From Rhodospirillaceae bacterium UBA1479 (GTDB lineage Bacteria; Pseudomonadota; Alphaproteobacteria; Rhodospirillales; Casp-alpha2), in assembly GCA_002325375.1 (NCBI GenBank), contig DCRZ01000008.1:63438-127437 (forward strand): 64,000 nucleotides of DNA. Reading direction: 5' to 3'. A program made the translations under genes and the position numbers. Positions 13,154 through 24,354 of the stretch are shown in pieces. Every line of letters starts with the position of its first letter. Position 1 is the first letter of the stretch. A model generated the notes under the pieces. That model worked only from the letters and a program-made list of their open reading frames with translations. It did no database searches and was not told where the DNA came from.

Positions 13154-14371
13154 ATGACCGTGACGATAGATACCATCCGCGATGCCGCCCACCAATTGCA
13201 GGGTGAGATCATTCGCACCCCGGCCCTGCCGGTGCGCCGGTTGTCGCGGGCGACCGGCGCCGATGTTTATCTGAAGCTGGAGAATCTGCAGGTCACGGGC
13301 TCGTTCAAGGTCCGTGGCGCCGGGATCAAGCTGGGCAGCCTGTCGGATGACGAACGTGCGCGCGGCGTCGTCGCCGCCTCGGCCGGTAACCACGCCCAGG
13401 GCGTGGCCTATCACGCCGGGCGACTGGACATCGCGGCGACCATCTACATGCCTGAAGGCACCCCCTTCACCAAGGTCGGGCGGACCGAGGACCTGGGCGC
13501 AAAGGTCGTTCTGGAAGGCGTCGATTTCAACGCCGCGCGGGATGCCGCCCTGGCCCATGCCGAGGAAACCGGCAAACTGTTCATAGCCCCCTTCGACGAC
13601 CCGCACGTGATCGCCGGTCAGGGCACGGTGGCCCTGGAACTGCTTGAGGATGTGCCGGATCTGGACATTCTGATCGTGCCCATCGGCGGCGGCGGCCTGA
13701 TGGCTGGCTGCGCCATCGCGGCCCATGCCATCAACCCGAGGATCGAGATGATCGGCGCGCAGACGGCGCTTTACCCCTCCATGGCCCAGGCCCTGAACGG
13801 CGAGACCTCGACCGGCGCCGGCACCACCATCGCCGAAGGCATCGCCGTGAAAACACCGGGCGAAATCACCCAGCCGATCATCGCCGACCACGTGACGGAT
13901 ATCGCTGTTCTGGGTGAAGATCAGATCGAAGCCGCCGTCCTGGCCCTGGCCGAAGGCCAGCGCATCGTTGCCGAGGGCGCCGGGGCGGCCGGCGTGGCGG
14001 CTCTTTTGGCCGGCGATGGCCGGTATGCCGGAAAAAAGGTCGGTATCGTGATTTCCGGCGGCAACATCGATTCCCGCCTGCTGTCCAACGTCCTGCTGCG
14101 CGGCCTGGTGCGCGGTGGGCGCATGGTGTCCTTGCGCATCGGCATGAGCGACCGTCCGGGCATGTTGGCCGAGGTCTCCGGGCTGATCGGCGGTCTGGGC
14201 GGCAATATCCTGGAAGTCTATCACCAGCGCCTGTTCACCGACGGCCCGATCCGCGACACGGAACTGGACGTGGTGATCGAAACCATCGACGCGGAACATG
14301 CCCGCGCGATCGTCGAAGCCCTATGCAACGCTGGGTTCCAGACCCGGGTCCTGTCGAACCGCAAGGACTAG
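13154..14371 (+). CDS. Threonine dehydratase (ammonia-lyase) with C-terminal ACT domain
   Basis: 405 residues. This PLP enzyme turns threonine into 2-oxobutyrate and ammonia. The PLP lysine is in TGSFKVRGAG (K52); SAGNHAQGVA and the phosphate-binding loop PIGGGGLMAG are intact. Residues from about 325 on form an ACT domain (SLRIGMSDRPGMLAEVSGLIGGLGGNILEVYHQR), so an amino-acid effector is likely. It lies 48 bases behind the penicillin-acylase gene, which suggests readthrough. A second dehydratase without ACT domain is at 39425-40429. Whether this one is biosynthetic (ilvA) or catabolic is not settled. Confidence 0.94.
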   Translation: MTVTIDTIRDAAHQLQGEIIRTPALPVRRLSRATGADVYLKLENLQVTGSFKVRGAGIKLGSLSDDERARGVVAASAGNHAQGVAYHAGRLDIAATIYMPEGTPFTKVGRTEDLGAKVVLEGVDFNAARDAALAHAEETGKLFIAPFDDPHVIAGQGTVALELLEDVPDLDILIVPIGGGGLMAGCAIAAHAINPRIEMIGAQTALYPSMAQALNGETSTGAGTTIAEGIAVKTPGEITQPIIADHVTDIAVLGEDQIEAAVLALAEGQRIVAEGAGAAGVAALLAGDGRYAGKKVGIVISGGNIDSRLLSNVLLRGLVRGGRMVSLRIGMSDRPGMLAEVSGLIGGLGGNILEVYHQRLFTDGPIRDTELDVVIETIDAEHARAIVEALCNAGFQTRVLSNRKD

Positions 14372-14373
14372 GC

Positions 14374-15153
14374 CTACATCCTGAAGACCAGCAGTCGGGT
14401 GCGCCGGCTGTCGTCGACCTCGACGATCTCATCCGGGGCGACATCCGGCACGGCAAAGCTGTTGGAAATGAACAGGCTGCCCGGCTTCATTTCCGCACGG
14501 GCCTTGGCGTAGAGACGCGCCATGGGCACGGGGGACAGAAAACAATAGACGACATCGAAATTCCTTAAATCCGCCCGCCACAGGGACAGAAAGCGGATTC
14601 GCAGGTTCGCCCGCGGTTGCGTGAATTCCCTAAGACGGGTCGCGAGATAGACCAGGGGGGCGGTTTCGAACCCTTCGAACGCGGCGTCGGGCCGCGCATC
14701 GGCGACATGCCACAAGGTGCCGCCAAGCCCGCTGCCCAGGTCCGCCATGCGGATGCCCGGGCGTTTCGGCAACAGCTTTTCGACAGCGCGCCATGTCTTG
14801 GCGTTGGAGAGGTACAGGGGAACTCCCTCGCCCACCGCGTTCCAATAGACGGCGAGAAGGACGACGAACACGGCGGGGAACACCCATCCCGGCGGCTGCA
14901 GGCCCAGCATGACCCAAAGCAGAACCGGGGCCGCCGCCTGGACCGGCAGCCACCAGCGGGCCAGCCCCAGGGGCAGGGTCGCCACGGCCGCCACGACCCC
15001 CCAGATGATGCTGAGCGTGGCCGGTGGCGCCGGCCAGCCGAGATTGCGCATAATGGCCATGGCAGCCACGGTCGCGATTCCGCCGACAAGCTGCGCCGCC
15101 ACCGCGCGAACGATGGGTAAATTTAATGACATTGAAGGGTTAGGGGCGCTCAC
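14374..15153 (-). CDS. Membrane-anchored SAM-dependent methyltransferase-like protein
   Basis: 259 residues from a GTG at 15153, or 252 from an ATG at 15132; both overlap or closely abut the flavin reductase stop. The first half is hydrophobic, with about four membrane segments (AQLVGGIATVAAMAIM, LSIIWGVVAAVATLPLGLA, VQAAAPVLLWVMLGL, GWVFPAVFVVLLAVYW). The second half is a class I methyltransferase fold with motif I MADLGSGLGGTLWHVA and the later FDVVYCFLSPVPM. The catalytic target is unknown. It converges with the threonine dehydratase, with only two bases between their stops. Confidence 0.8.
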   Translation of the reverse strand: MSAPNPSMSLNLPIVRAVAAQLVGGIATVAAMAIMRNLGWPAPPATLSIIWGVVAAVATLPLGLARWWLPVQAAAPVLLWVMLGLQPPGWVFPAVFVVLLAVYWNAVGEGVPLYLSNAKTWRAVEKLLPKRPGIRMADLGSGLGGTLWHVADARPDAAFEGFETAPLVYLATRLREFTQPRANLRIRFLSLWRADLRNFDVVYCFLSPVPMARLYAKARAEMKPGSLFISNSFAVPDVAPDEIVEVDDSRRTRLLVFRM

Positions 15154-15625
15154 TTAACCCGCGATATGAGCTTTGGAAATAGACCAGCGGCGCCTTGTCG
15201 CGGGTCACCTGCACGTCGGCCACGCGGCCGACCACGATGCGGTGATCACCGCCGTCGTGGATCGCGTGGGTTTGGCAGGACAGGGCCGCCGCCACGCCGT
15301 CGAGGATCGGCGCGCCGGTCGCACCAGCCTTAAATCCATGCCCGTGCAGGTCAAAGGTCTGCGGCCCGGCAAAGGCGTCGGACAGGGCGTGTTGATCGGC
15401 GGCCAGGACATTGACCGTGAACCCGGCGCCCGATTCCAGGAATTGGGCGATGCAGCCGGTGCGGTTATCCAGGCAGACCAGGATCAAGGGCGGGTCGAGG
15501 GACAGCGAGCAGAAGGCGCTGACGGTCACGCCGACGGGCCCCTGCCCGTCGCCGGGCGCGGTGACAACCGTGACGCCCGAGGCAAAACAAGCCAAGGCGT
15601 TTCTGAATGCAATTTGATCAACCAT
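15140..15625 (-). CDS. Flavin reductase family protein
   Basis: 161 residues from ATG 15625, where family similarity begins (MVDQIAFRNALACFASGVTVVT); the frame extends to a TTG at 15685. The fold is the FMN-binding split barrel of two-component monooxygenase reductases, with GVTVSAFCSLSLDPPLILVCLDNRTG, FTVNVLA and HRIVVGRV. Such proteins supply reduced FMN or FAD to a partner oxygenase; none is nearby, although the methyltransferase gene overlaps its 3' end. Divergent from motA. Confidence 0.9.
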   Translation of the reverse strand: MVDQIAFRNALACFASGVTVVTAPGDGQGPVGVTVSAFCSLSLDPPLILVCLDNRTGCIAQFLESGAGFTVNVLAADQHALSDAFAGPQTFDLHGHGFKAGATGAPILDGVAAALSCQTHAIHDGGDHRIVVGRVADVQVTRDKAPLVYFQSSYRGLSERP

Positions 15626-15734
15626 ATCGGCGGGCGAATCATTCCCCAAAGGATGCTGGCAGGTGTACACGGATGACGTCTTCAATACGTCGCCCGGGGA
15701 ACGACTGGCAAGCCTTTACCAATTACCAATCAAT

Positions 15735-15760
15735 TTGACGTTCAATGAGAGCCTGGCTCT
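15735..15760. other. AT-rich divergent control region upstream of motA with a small palindrome
   Basis: The 215-275 bases between the flavin reductase and motA are clearly more AT-rich than the surroundings. They contain TTGACG (15735-15740), followed by the interrupted palindrome AGAGCC-T-GGCTCT (15748-15760) and the stretch TTGAATTAAACATATTGG. I could not fit a convincing -10 or a sigma-54 site. Probably the motA promoter region; the palindrome could be an operator. Confidence 0.35.
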
Positions 15761-15900
15761 TTGAATTAAACATATTGGCTTATGGTGCTTCGGTACGAGA
15801 AATGCTTGTATTTTGGGATGATAGAACGATAGCTTTCCATCCGTGCGCCAAAGATCGAAAACCGACACCGGCGCGGGCCCGTGCTCTTGGAGACTGCTGA

Positions 15901-16761
15901 ATGCTGTTTATTGTAGGCTCATTGGTTGTACTGGTTTCCGTGTTTGGTGCCTATGGCGTCCACGGCAGCTTCGGTGTGCTTTGGCAGCCGCTTGAATTCA
16001 TTATCATCTTCGGCGGCGCCATTGGGGCGTTCGTCACGGGCAACCCCAAGTCGGTGATCAAGGGGGTCATGGGATCGTTCAAGACCCTGATCAAAGGCCC
16101 CACGTATACCCGCGAACACTATGAAGAGCTTCTCGGTTGCCTCTATTCAGTGTTCCGTCTGGCCAAGACCAAGGGCGACCTGGCGCTTGAAGCGCATGTG
16201 GAAAAACCGGACGAAAGCACCCTGTTCGCCAATTTCCCATTGTTTCACGCGGACCATCACGCCATCGAATTCCTGTGCGACTATCTGCGCCTGTTGACCT
16301 TGGGGGCTTCCAACCCGCACGAAATCGAATCGGTCATGGACGCCGAACTGGAAAAACACCACGAGGAGTTGCATGCCATCTCGGGCGCCTGGCAGAGCAT
16401 GGCCGACGCGACCCCGGCGCTGGGCATCGTCGCCGCCGTCTTGGGCGTCATCGTGACCATGGGCTCGATCACCGAGCCGCCGGAAGTTCTCGGCAACCTG
16501 ATTGCGGCGGCCCTGGTCGGGACGTTCAGCGGAATTTTCTTCGCCTATGGCTTCATGGCTCCCATTGCGGCCTCCCTGACCAATACCTACAGCGCCGACG
16601 CCGCTTACCTGAACTGCATCAAGATCGCGTTGGTCGGCCACATGCAGGGTTATGCTCCGCAGGTGTCCGTTGAATTCGCGCGCAAGACCTTGGCGCACGG
16701 GCTGCGGCCAACCTTTGCCGAGGTCGAGGAAATGGTCACCAACCTGCCCGCGGCGTCGTGA
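15901..16761 (+). CDS. motA: Flagellar motor stator protein MotA
   Basis: 286 residues, normal length. MotA forms the proton-conducting stator ring with MotB in the inner membrane. Four membrane segments are visible: two at the N-terminus (MLFIVGSLVVLVSVFGAYG, WQPLEFIIIFGGAIGAFV) and two later (ALGIVAAVLGVIVTMGSI, IAAALVGTFSGIFFAYGFMAP). The large cytoplasmic loop holds the charged surface that meets FliG (YLRLLTLGASNPHEIESVMDAELEKHHEE). The conserved prolines in ATPALGI and FMAPIA are present. GGAG precedes the ATG. motB follows after 91 bases. Confidence 0.97.
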   Translation: MLFIVGSLVVLVSVFGAYGVHGSFGVLWQPLEFIIIFGGAIGAFVTGNPKSVIKGVMGSFKTLIKGPTYTREHYEELLGCLYSVFRLAKTKGDLALEAHVEKPDESTLFANFPLFHADHHAIEFLCDYLRLLTLGASNPHEIESVMDAELEKHHEELHAISGAWQSMADATPALGIVAAVLGVIVTMGSITEPPEVLGNLIAAALVGTFSGIFFAYGFMAPIAASLTNTYSADAAYLNCIKIALVGHMQGYAPQVSVEFARKTLAHGLRPTFAEVEEMVTNLPAAS

Positions 16762-16852
16762 CAATCGCTCTCCCCGCCGCCGGCCGGACGCCCGCCCGTG
16801 ACCACGGCGGCACGACCGGCGGAAACGGGACAGCCCCCATAGGAAGGGCCTG

Positions 16853-17992
16853 ATGGCGGAAGAAGCCGCAAAACAACCGATCATCATCAAGAAGATCAAG
16901 AAGGGTGGACACGGCCATCACGGTGGCGCGTGGAAAATCGCCTACGCCGACTTCGTGACCGCCATGATGGCCTTCTTTCTGCTGCTGTGGCTGTTGAACT
17001 CGGTCACCCAGGAATCCCTCGAAGGCATTTCCAACTATTTCGCGCCCGTGTCCACGTCGCAGACGACCAGCGGGTCCGGCGACATCCTTCAGGGCAAGAC
17101 GATTACCGAGGAAGGCATTTCCTCGAACGCCACGGCGCGCGACAGCGTGACCGTCGACCTGCCGCCGCCCAAGGCCGGCACCGGCGGCGACCTGTCTGAG
17201 GGCGAGGCCGAATCCAAGGCCCAACCGACCGAAGAGGACCTTGAGGCCCAGGCTGCCAGGAAGGAACAGGAAGCCTTCGAGGACGCCCAGGAAGAACTGC
17301 AAAAAACGCTGGAAAGCGTGCCGCAGATGCGTCAGCTGAAAAACAGCCTGCTGGTCGACAACACGCCCGAAGGTCTGCGTATACAGTTGATCGACCGCGA
17401 CGGCCTGGCCATGTTCCCGTCGGGATCCTCCAAGATGTTCCTGCACACGGAACGCCTGCTGGAACTGGTCTCCAAGGTCATTCTGTCGATGCCCCAGGAC
17501 ATCTCGATTTCCGGGCATACGGACGCAACCCCGTTTTCCGGTCAGGACTACGGCAACTGGGAACTGTCGTCGGACCGCGCCAATTCGGCGCGCCGCGCGC
17601 TCGAAAGCTTCGGTGTGCCCGACGCCAGAATTCAGCGTGTCGTCGGCAAGTCGGCGACGGACCCTCTGATCGCCGAAGATCCCAAGCATCCGTCCAACCG
17701 GCGGCTTTCGATCATTCTGCTGCGGGGCACCGGCCGCGAGGCGGAAAAGGAAAAGGCCCAAAAGGCCGCCGAGGAAAAGGCCAGGAAGGAACGTGAGAAC
17801 GAAGCCTTGCCCGGCCTGAACGAGATCAAGCGTCAGCAGCGGCAGGAGGATGGCGGCGCCGCGCCCGCGCCCGAGTTGAAACCCGAAGGCATACAACTGC
17901 CTGCGCCTAACGGCGGTGCCCCGGCTCAGCCAGCCGCACCGGCGTTGCCCGGGATCAACCTTGAAATCCGCGGTGATATTAAGCCACAGTAG
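16853..17992 (+). CDS. motB: Flagellar motor protein MotB
   Basis: 379 residues. A basic N-terminus (IIIKKIKKGGHGHHGG) leads into one membrane segment (ADFVTAMMAFFLLLWLLNSV) that carries the proton-binding aspartate D33. A linker rich in E, K and Q follows. The OmpA-like peptidoglycan-binding domain spans about 185-290 (ISISGHTDATPF, NWELSSDRANSARRAL, HPSNRRLSIILL). After it comes an unusual tail of about 85 residues, first Lys/Glu-rich (AEKEKAQKAAEEKARKE) and then Pro/Ala-rich; this exceeds typical MotB. GGAAGG lies before the ATG. Confidence 0.97.
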   Translation: MAEEAAKQPIIIKKIKKGGHGHHGGAWKIAYADFVTAMMAFFLLLWLLNSVTQESLEGISNYFAPVSTSQTTSGSGDILQGKTITEEGISSNATARDSVTVDLPPPKAGTGGDLSEGEAESKAQPTEEDLEAQAARKEQEAFEDAQEELQKTLESVPQMRQLKNSLLVDNTPEGLRIQLIDRDGLAMFPSGSSKMFLHTERLLELVSKVILSMPQDISISGHTDATPFSGQDYGNWELSSDRANSARRALESFGVPDARIQRVVGKSATDPLIAEDPKHPSNRRLSIILLRGTGREAEKEKAQKAAEEKARKERENEALPGLNEIKRQQRQEDGGAAPAPELKPEGIQLPAPNGGAPAQPAAPALPGINLEIRGDIKPQ

Positions 17993-18044
17993 GTTCCGAA
18001 CGGTTGACGCATTGGCGGCGTGACCGGAGGCACAGGGACACGAC

Positions 18045-18788
18045 ATGCGCCACAAACCCATATCGGACACGCGATTCTTTTTCGCGACGGCCCCGTTGCC
18101 TTGTCCGTACCTGCCGGACCGGGTCGAACGACGCGTGGTCACCGAACTGTTCGGGCGCGACGCCACCCGCCTGCACGATCAGCTGTCCTATGCCGGTTTC
18201 CGTCGCTCCCACGGTATCGTCTATGCCCCGGCTTGTCCCGGTTGCGATGCCTGTAAGGCCGTGCGCATCGCGGTCGACGGCTTTGACCTGCGTCCGTCGA
18301 TGAAGCGGATCCTGAAGGCCAATACGGACCTGTCGGCGCGCATGGCACAGCCGACCGCCACCCAAGAACAATACCGCCTGTTCCAGCGTTATCAGGCGTC
18401 GCGCCATTCGGGCGGCGACATGTCCAAGATGGATTACCTGGACTACCAGGCGCTGATCGAGGACACCCCCATCGACACCGGCCTGATCACCTTCCGCGAT
18501 GACGAGGGCGCGCTGATGGGGGCCATGCTGGCCGACCGCCTGGGCGACGGGCTGTCAGCGGTCTACAGTTATTTCGACCCGGAACAACCGCGCCGGGGCA
18601 TGGGCACCTACATGATCCTGTGGCTGATCGACGAGGCCAAGCGTCTCGGCCTGCCCTATGTCTATCTGGGATTCTGGATCGAGGGCTGCAACAAGATGTC
18701 CTACAAGGCGCGGTTCCGCCCGCTTGAGGTCCATACGGCGACCGGTTGGCAGAACTTCGACGACTTCACGGCAACGTCCGGGACTTAG
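18045..18788 (+). CDS. bpt: Aspartate/glutamate leucyltransferase (Bpt)
   Basis: 247 residues. Bpt adds leucine from leucyl-tRNA to proteins with N-terminal Asp or Glu, marking them for ClpS/ClpAP degradation. The N-domain shows PCPYLPDRVERRVVTELFG and YAPACPGCDACKAVRIAV, with the cysteines typical of the ATE/Bpt family. The C-terminal GNAT-like domain shows SAVYSYFDPE, GMGTYMILWLIDEA and YVYLGFWIEGCNKMSYKARFRPLE. Upstream GGAGG is about 14 bases from the ATG. It ends 15 bases from the convergent parC stop. Confidence 0.96.
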   Translation: MRHKPISDTRFFFATAPLPCPYLPDRVERRVVTELFGRDATRLHDQLSYAGFRRSHGIVYAPACPGCDACKAVRIAVDGFDLRPSMKRILKANTDLSARMAQPTATQEQYRLFQRYQASRHSGGDMSKMDYLDYQALIEDTPIDTGLITFRDDEGALMGAMLADRLGDGLSAVYSYFDPEQPRRGMGTYMILWLIDEAKRLGLPYVYLGFWIEGCNKMSYKARFRPLEVHTATGWQNFDDFTATSGT

Positions 18789-18803
18789 TTCCGCCCGCCC
18801 TGC

Positions 18804-21047
<2,244 letters not shown>

Positions 21048-21112
21048 CGCAAGGGTTCCTTAGATTGCAGGTTTTCCGCGCATCTGGGACGGAAGGCCGA
21101 ATTCATGCACCA

Positions 21113-21143
21113 GATATAGTACATCCGGGGGGTGGGCGGTCAA
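21113..21143 (-). promoter_or_regulatory. Candidate sigma-70 promoter of parC
   Basis: On the minus strand TTGACC (21143-21138) is followed after 16 bases by TACTAT (21121-21116), or after 19 bases by TATATC (21118-21113). It lies about 65 bases before the parC ATG in the recO-parC gap, so parC can be transcribed independently of the lepB-rnc-era-recO cluster. Confidence 0.55.
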
Positions 21144-21165
21144 TGCGCCGATGGCGACAAATCGG

Positions 21166-21885
21166 TTATTTTTTCGCCTGAAAGCGTTCCACAAGGCGGT
21201 CGCGGGCGGCCAGGCGTCCGGCCCGCCCTTCCAGGGCGTGGCTTTCCAGGAAATAGCCGGTCAGCTTCAGGCCGTCGACCACCTCGGCCGGGGTTTCCGC
21301 GGCCCCGGCGCCCAGCAGGAACGCCGGCAGGGCCAGCAGGCGCCCGTGATAGGGCTTGCCGGCGGCGGCCGAGACGGCGCGCCCGGTCTTGGGTGAGACA
21401 TAGGTCAGGTTTTCCGTCTCTCCCGTGGCGGCGCAGGCGGCGAGATCAAGGCCGAAGCCCAATTCGCCGAGCACGCCCATTTCCCATTTCACATAGGCCG
21501 ATCCGACGTCGGCATCGTCGAGGACCCCAAACAACGCCGCCAGGCCATGGAAGATCGCGGGATGGTCTTCGCCCTCGGGCAGCAGGGCCTCGGTCACCGC
21601 ACAGGCGGCGGAGAGCGCGGCAAGGCCGTCCGGGCAGTTCATCAGCGCCGCCGCCGGGGTTTCCAGGACTTCGGTCGTCAGGCTGCCCAGGTGTTCCGGC
21701 AGGCGGCCGCGCCAATCGAGGGTGACCAGGTTGCCGACCTGCAGGCCGCCGCGCTTGCGCCGTCCCGCCCCGCCCCGCACCAGGCCCGTCTGGCGGCCCC
21801 GCGTCTGCGTCAGGGCGCTGACGATCAGCGCACTTTCACCATGCTTGCGGGTCGCCAGGATGTAGCCCTTGTCGTGCCATTCCAT
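21166..21885 (-). CDS. recO: DNA repair protein RecO
   Basis: 239 residues, normal length. RecO loads RecA at single-stranded gaps with RecF/RecR. It has the N-terminal OB fold start MEWHDKGYILATRKHGESALIVSALTQ (quoted in two parts across the first 27 residues), VRGGAGRRKRG and VTLDWRGRLPEHLG, then a helical domain with LGFGLDLAACAATGETENLTYVS. The usual zinc cysteines of some RecO proteins are reduced to one (C in LAACAATG). It follows era by 48 bases. Confidence 0.95.
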   Translation of the reverse strand: MEWHDKGYILATRKHGESALIVSALTQTRGRQTGLVRGGAGRRKRGGLQVGNLVTLDWRGRLPEHLGSLTTEVLETPAAALMNCPDGLAALSAACAVTEALLPEGEDHPAIFHGLAALFGVLDDADVGSAYVKWEMGVLGELGFGLDLAACAATGETENLTYVSPKTGRAVSAAAGKPYHGRLLALPAFLLGAGAAETPAEVVDGLKLTGYFLESHALEGRAGRLAARDRLVERFQAKK

Positions 21886-21933
21886 GGCGGAACGCCCTAC
21901 CTGCGCGTTTCAGGCGCAGACGATTGATCCCGA

Positions 21934-22836
21934 TCAGGCATCGAAGTCCAGGCCCCATTCGGCATAGCGTTCACGGTCGTCCTGCCATTTCCCGCGCACC
22001 TTGACGTGGATGAACAGATGCACCGGATGGCCCAGCAAATCCTGAAGTTCGGTGCGCGCGGCGGCGCCAATTTGTTTGACCATGGCGCCCTGGCGGCCCA
22101 GCACGATGCCCTTCTGGCTATCCCGCTCGACATAGATGACTTGGCGCACATGGGCAGAGCCGTCGGCCTTCTGGGTCCAGTCCTCGGTCTCGACGGTGAT
22201 CTTGTAGGGAAGTTCCTGATGCAGTTTGAGGAACAGCTTCTCGCGCGTGATCTCGGCCGCCAGCAGGCGCGCCGGCATGTCGGAAATCTCGTCCTCGGGA
22301 TACAGCCACGGGCCCTCGGGCACGGCGGCGGCAAACACCTTGGCCAGGTCGGAAACTCCGTCGCCGGTGTTGGCGGAAACCATGAAGCAATCGGTGAAGA
22401 CGCCTGTATCCATTAATTTTTCCGCCAGGGACAGCAGCACCGGCTTGGCCACAAGGTCAATCTTGTTGAGGATCAGATAGGCCTTGCGCTTGCCCAGGAT
22501 CAGCTTGTCGATGATCGCCTGCGAGCGCTTGTCCACACCGTCCTTGGCGTCGATCAACAGGGCGATGGCGTCGGCATCCTGGGCGCCCGACCAGGCGGCG
22601 GCGACCATGGCCCGGTCGAGCCGTCCCTTGGGCTCGAAAATGCCTGGCGTGTCGATCAGGATGACCTGCGCCGATCCTTCGATGAAGATACCGAGCACGC
22701 GGGTCCGCGTCGTCTGCACCTTGGGCGACACGATGGAGACCTTGGCCCCGACCAGACGGTTGACCAGGGTCGACTTGCCGACGTTGGGCGCGCCCAGGAT
22801 GGCAATGAAGCCGGCGCGGGTCTTGGTGTCGTTCAT
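21934..22836 (-). CDS. era: GTPase Era
   Basis: 300 residues from the ATG at 22836, which overlaps the rnc stop by 4 bases (ATGA). The longer open frame upstream is the shadow of rnc. Era binds the 3' end of 16S rRNA and helps 30S assembly. G1 is GAPNVGKST (15-23); G3 is DTPGIFEP; G4 is NKID. A C-terminal KH domain follows, with YVERDSQKGIVLGRQGAMVKQIG and HLFIHVKVRGKW. Translational coupling with rnc is implied. Confidence 0.98.
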   Translation of the reverse strand: MNDTKTRAGFIAILGAPNVGKSTLVNRLVGAKVSIVSPKVQTTRTRVLGIFIEGSAQVILIDTPGIFEPKGRLDRAMVAAAWSGAQDADAIALLIDAKDGVDKRSQAIIDKLILGKRKAYLILNKIDLVAKPVLLSLAEKLMDTGVFTDCFMVSANTGDGVSDLAKVFAAAVPEGPWLYPEDEISDMPARLLAAEITREKLFLKLHQELPYKITVETEDWTQKADGSAHVRQVIYVERDSQKGIVLGRQGAMVKQIGAAARTELQDLLGHPVHLFIHVKVRGKWQDDRERYAEWGLDFDA

Positions 22837-23525
22837 TCTGTCCCCCAGTTGTCCAGCATCGCCGTGGCGGCGGCCTGTTCGGCTTCCTGTTTGGCGTTGC
22901 CCGTCCCTGTCTGGTCCGCGCGCCCCGCGACCTGCACCGTGACGGTAAAGGTCGGCGCGTGGTCCGGCCCGGTCTGGTCCGTCACCGCATAGACCGGCAG
23001 CGGCAAGGCGTCCTTCTGGCAGCGTTCCTGAAGCCGTGTCTTGGCGTCCTTCAGGGGCCCCGTATGGGCATCGGCCAGGGGCGCCCACATGCGTTTGACG
23101 AAACCGGCGGCAACGTCGTATCCCGCGTCCAGGAACAGGGCTCCGATCACGGCCTCGCAGGCGTCGGCCAGGATCGACGGGTTGTCCCGCCCGCCGCCAG
23201 CTTTTTCACCGGGCGAGAGCGCCAGGCAGGACGCCAGGTCCAGGTCGCGGGCCACGGCGGCCAGGGTATCCTTGCGCACCAGGGCGGTGAAGCGGTAGCC
23301 GAGTTCGCCCTCGCTTTCCTCGGGAAAGCGCTCATATAGCAACGCCGAGACGGCCAGTCCAAGCACCCGGTCGCCGAGAAATTCCAGGCGTTCGTTGGAA
23401 TTCAGGCGATCCGCCTGCCCCGATGCATGCTTGAAGGCCTGTGTAAGGAGGTCAGGATCGCCGAAACGATGGCCCAGGCGGTCCTGCAGGGCCGAATGGC
23501 GCTTGGATGTGCCGCCGCCGCTCAT
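22833..23525 (-). CDS. rnc: Ribonuclease III
   Basis: 230 residues. RNase III cleaves double-stranded RNA, including rRNA precursors. The catalytic signature NERLEFLGDRVLGL is at 44-57 and a second acidic motif DACEAVIGALFLDAGYD follows. The C-terminal double-stranded RNA-binding domain is at about 160-226 (LQERCQKDALPLPVYAV, GNAKQEAEQAAATAML). Its start overlaps the lepB stop by 4 bases and its stop overlaps the era start by 4 bases. Confidence 0.98.
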   Translation of the reverse strand: MSGGGTSKRHSALQDRLGHRFGDPDLLTQAFKHASGQADRLNSNERLEFLGDRVLGLAVSALLYERFPEESEGELGYRFTALVRKDTLAAVARDLDLASCLALSPGEKAGGGRDNPSILADACEAVIGALFLDAGYDVAAGFVKRMWAPLADAHTGPLKDAKTRLQERCQKDALPLPVYAVTDQTGPDHAPTFTVTVQVAGRADQTGTGNAKQEAEQAAATAMLDNWGTE

Positions 23526-24253
23526 TCAATGCCCTGGAAGATGCGCTCAAAGCGCACCGTCGACGGCCATTGCCAAGGCCGCCACAGGGAGCCCTGGGTT
23601 GAGAAGAACAGGAATTCGGCGCGGCCCACGAGGTTTTCCTTGGGAATGAACCCGACGTCGCCGTAGCGGGAATCGTTGGACCGGTCGCGGTTGTCACCCA
23701 TGGCGAAGAACGTGTCGGCGGGCACCTTGTAGACCCGCGTGTTGTCCATGGGATCGTTGTCGGTTTCTTCCAGAATGAAGTGCTTCACGCCGTTCGGCAG
23801 GGTCTCGACGAAACGCGGCACGCGCCGGGTGGTGCCGAAATCGTCGGTCGAGACGAAATCCTCGACCCGTTCGCGGACAACTGGCGTGCCGTTGATGTGC
23901 AGGATGCCGCCCGTCACCTGAATTTCGTCGCCGGGCAGGCCGACGATGCGCTTGATGAAATCGGTCTTGTTGTCGGACGGCAGTTTGAACACCACGACGT
24001 CGCCGCGGGCCGGCGTGTCTTCCAAGACGCGCCCCGGGATCAGCGGCATGGAGAACGGCAGCGAATGCTTGGAATACCCATAGGAGAACTTGGACACGAA
24101 CAGGTAATCGCCGATCAACAGCGTCGGCAGCATGGAGCCCGACGGGATGTTGAAGGGCTCATACGCGAAGGTGCGTACGACCAGCGCGATCAGGATCGCG
24201 TAGGCGACCGTTTTCAAGGTGTCCCAGAATCCGCCGGGTTTGTCGCCGCTCAT
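23522..24253 (-). CDS. lepB: Signal peptidase I
   Basis: 243 residues from the ATG at 24253; the open frame upstream has no homology. LepB removes signal peptides on the outer face of the inner membrane. One N-terminal membrane segment (TLKTVAYAILIALVVRTF) is followed by the catalytic serine in NIPSGSMLPTL (S40) and the general-base lysine in FIKRIVGLPGD (K101). GDNRDRSNDSRYGDVGFIP is the conserved box E region. First gene of the coupled lepB-rnc-era set; 101 bases separate it from acpS. Confidence 0.97.
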   Translation of the reverse strand: MSGDKPGGFWDTLKTVAYAILIALVVRTFAYEPFNIPSGSMLPTLLIGDYLFVSKFSYGYSKHSLPFSMPLIPGRVLEDTPARGDVVVFKLPSDNKTDFIKRIVGLPGDEIQVTGGILHINGTPVVRERVEDFVSTDDFGTTRRVPRFVETLPNGVKHFILEETDNDPMDNTRVYKVPADTFFAMGDNRDRSNDSRYGDVGFIPKENLVGRAEFLFFSTQGSLWRPWQWPSTVRFERIFQGIE

Positions 24254-24354
24254 ATGTTGTTTTTCCGTGAAATGCCTAGGGTGGTGCCGGGAAGGAATGG
24301 CTGGGCCGCCGGATGGTTTCGGCGGGCGGATGAAACGCGGGTCGGGCGCAAAGG

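Noticed and set aside
15700..15900. Flagellar sigma-54 or sigma-28 promoter before motA
   Set aside because: No GG-N10-GC element and no TAAA/GCCGATAA pair at proper spacing.
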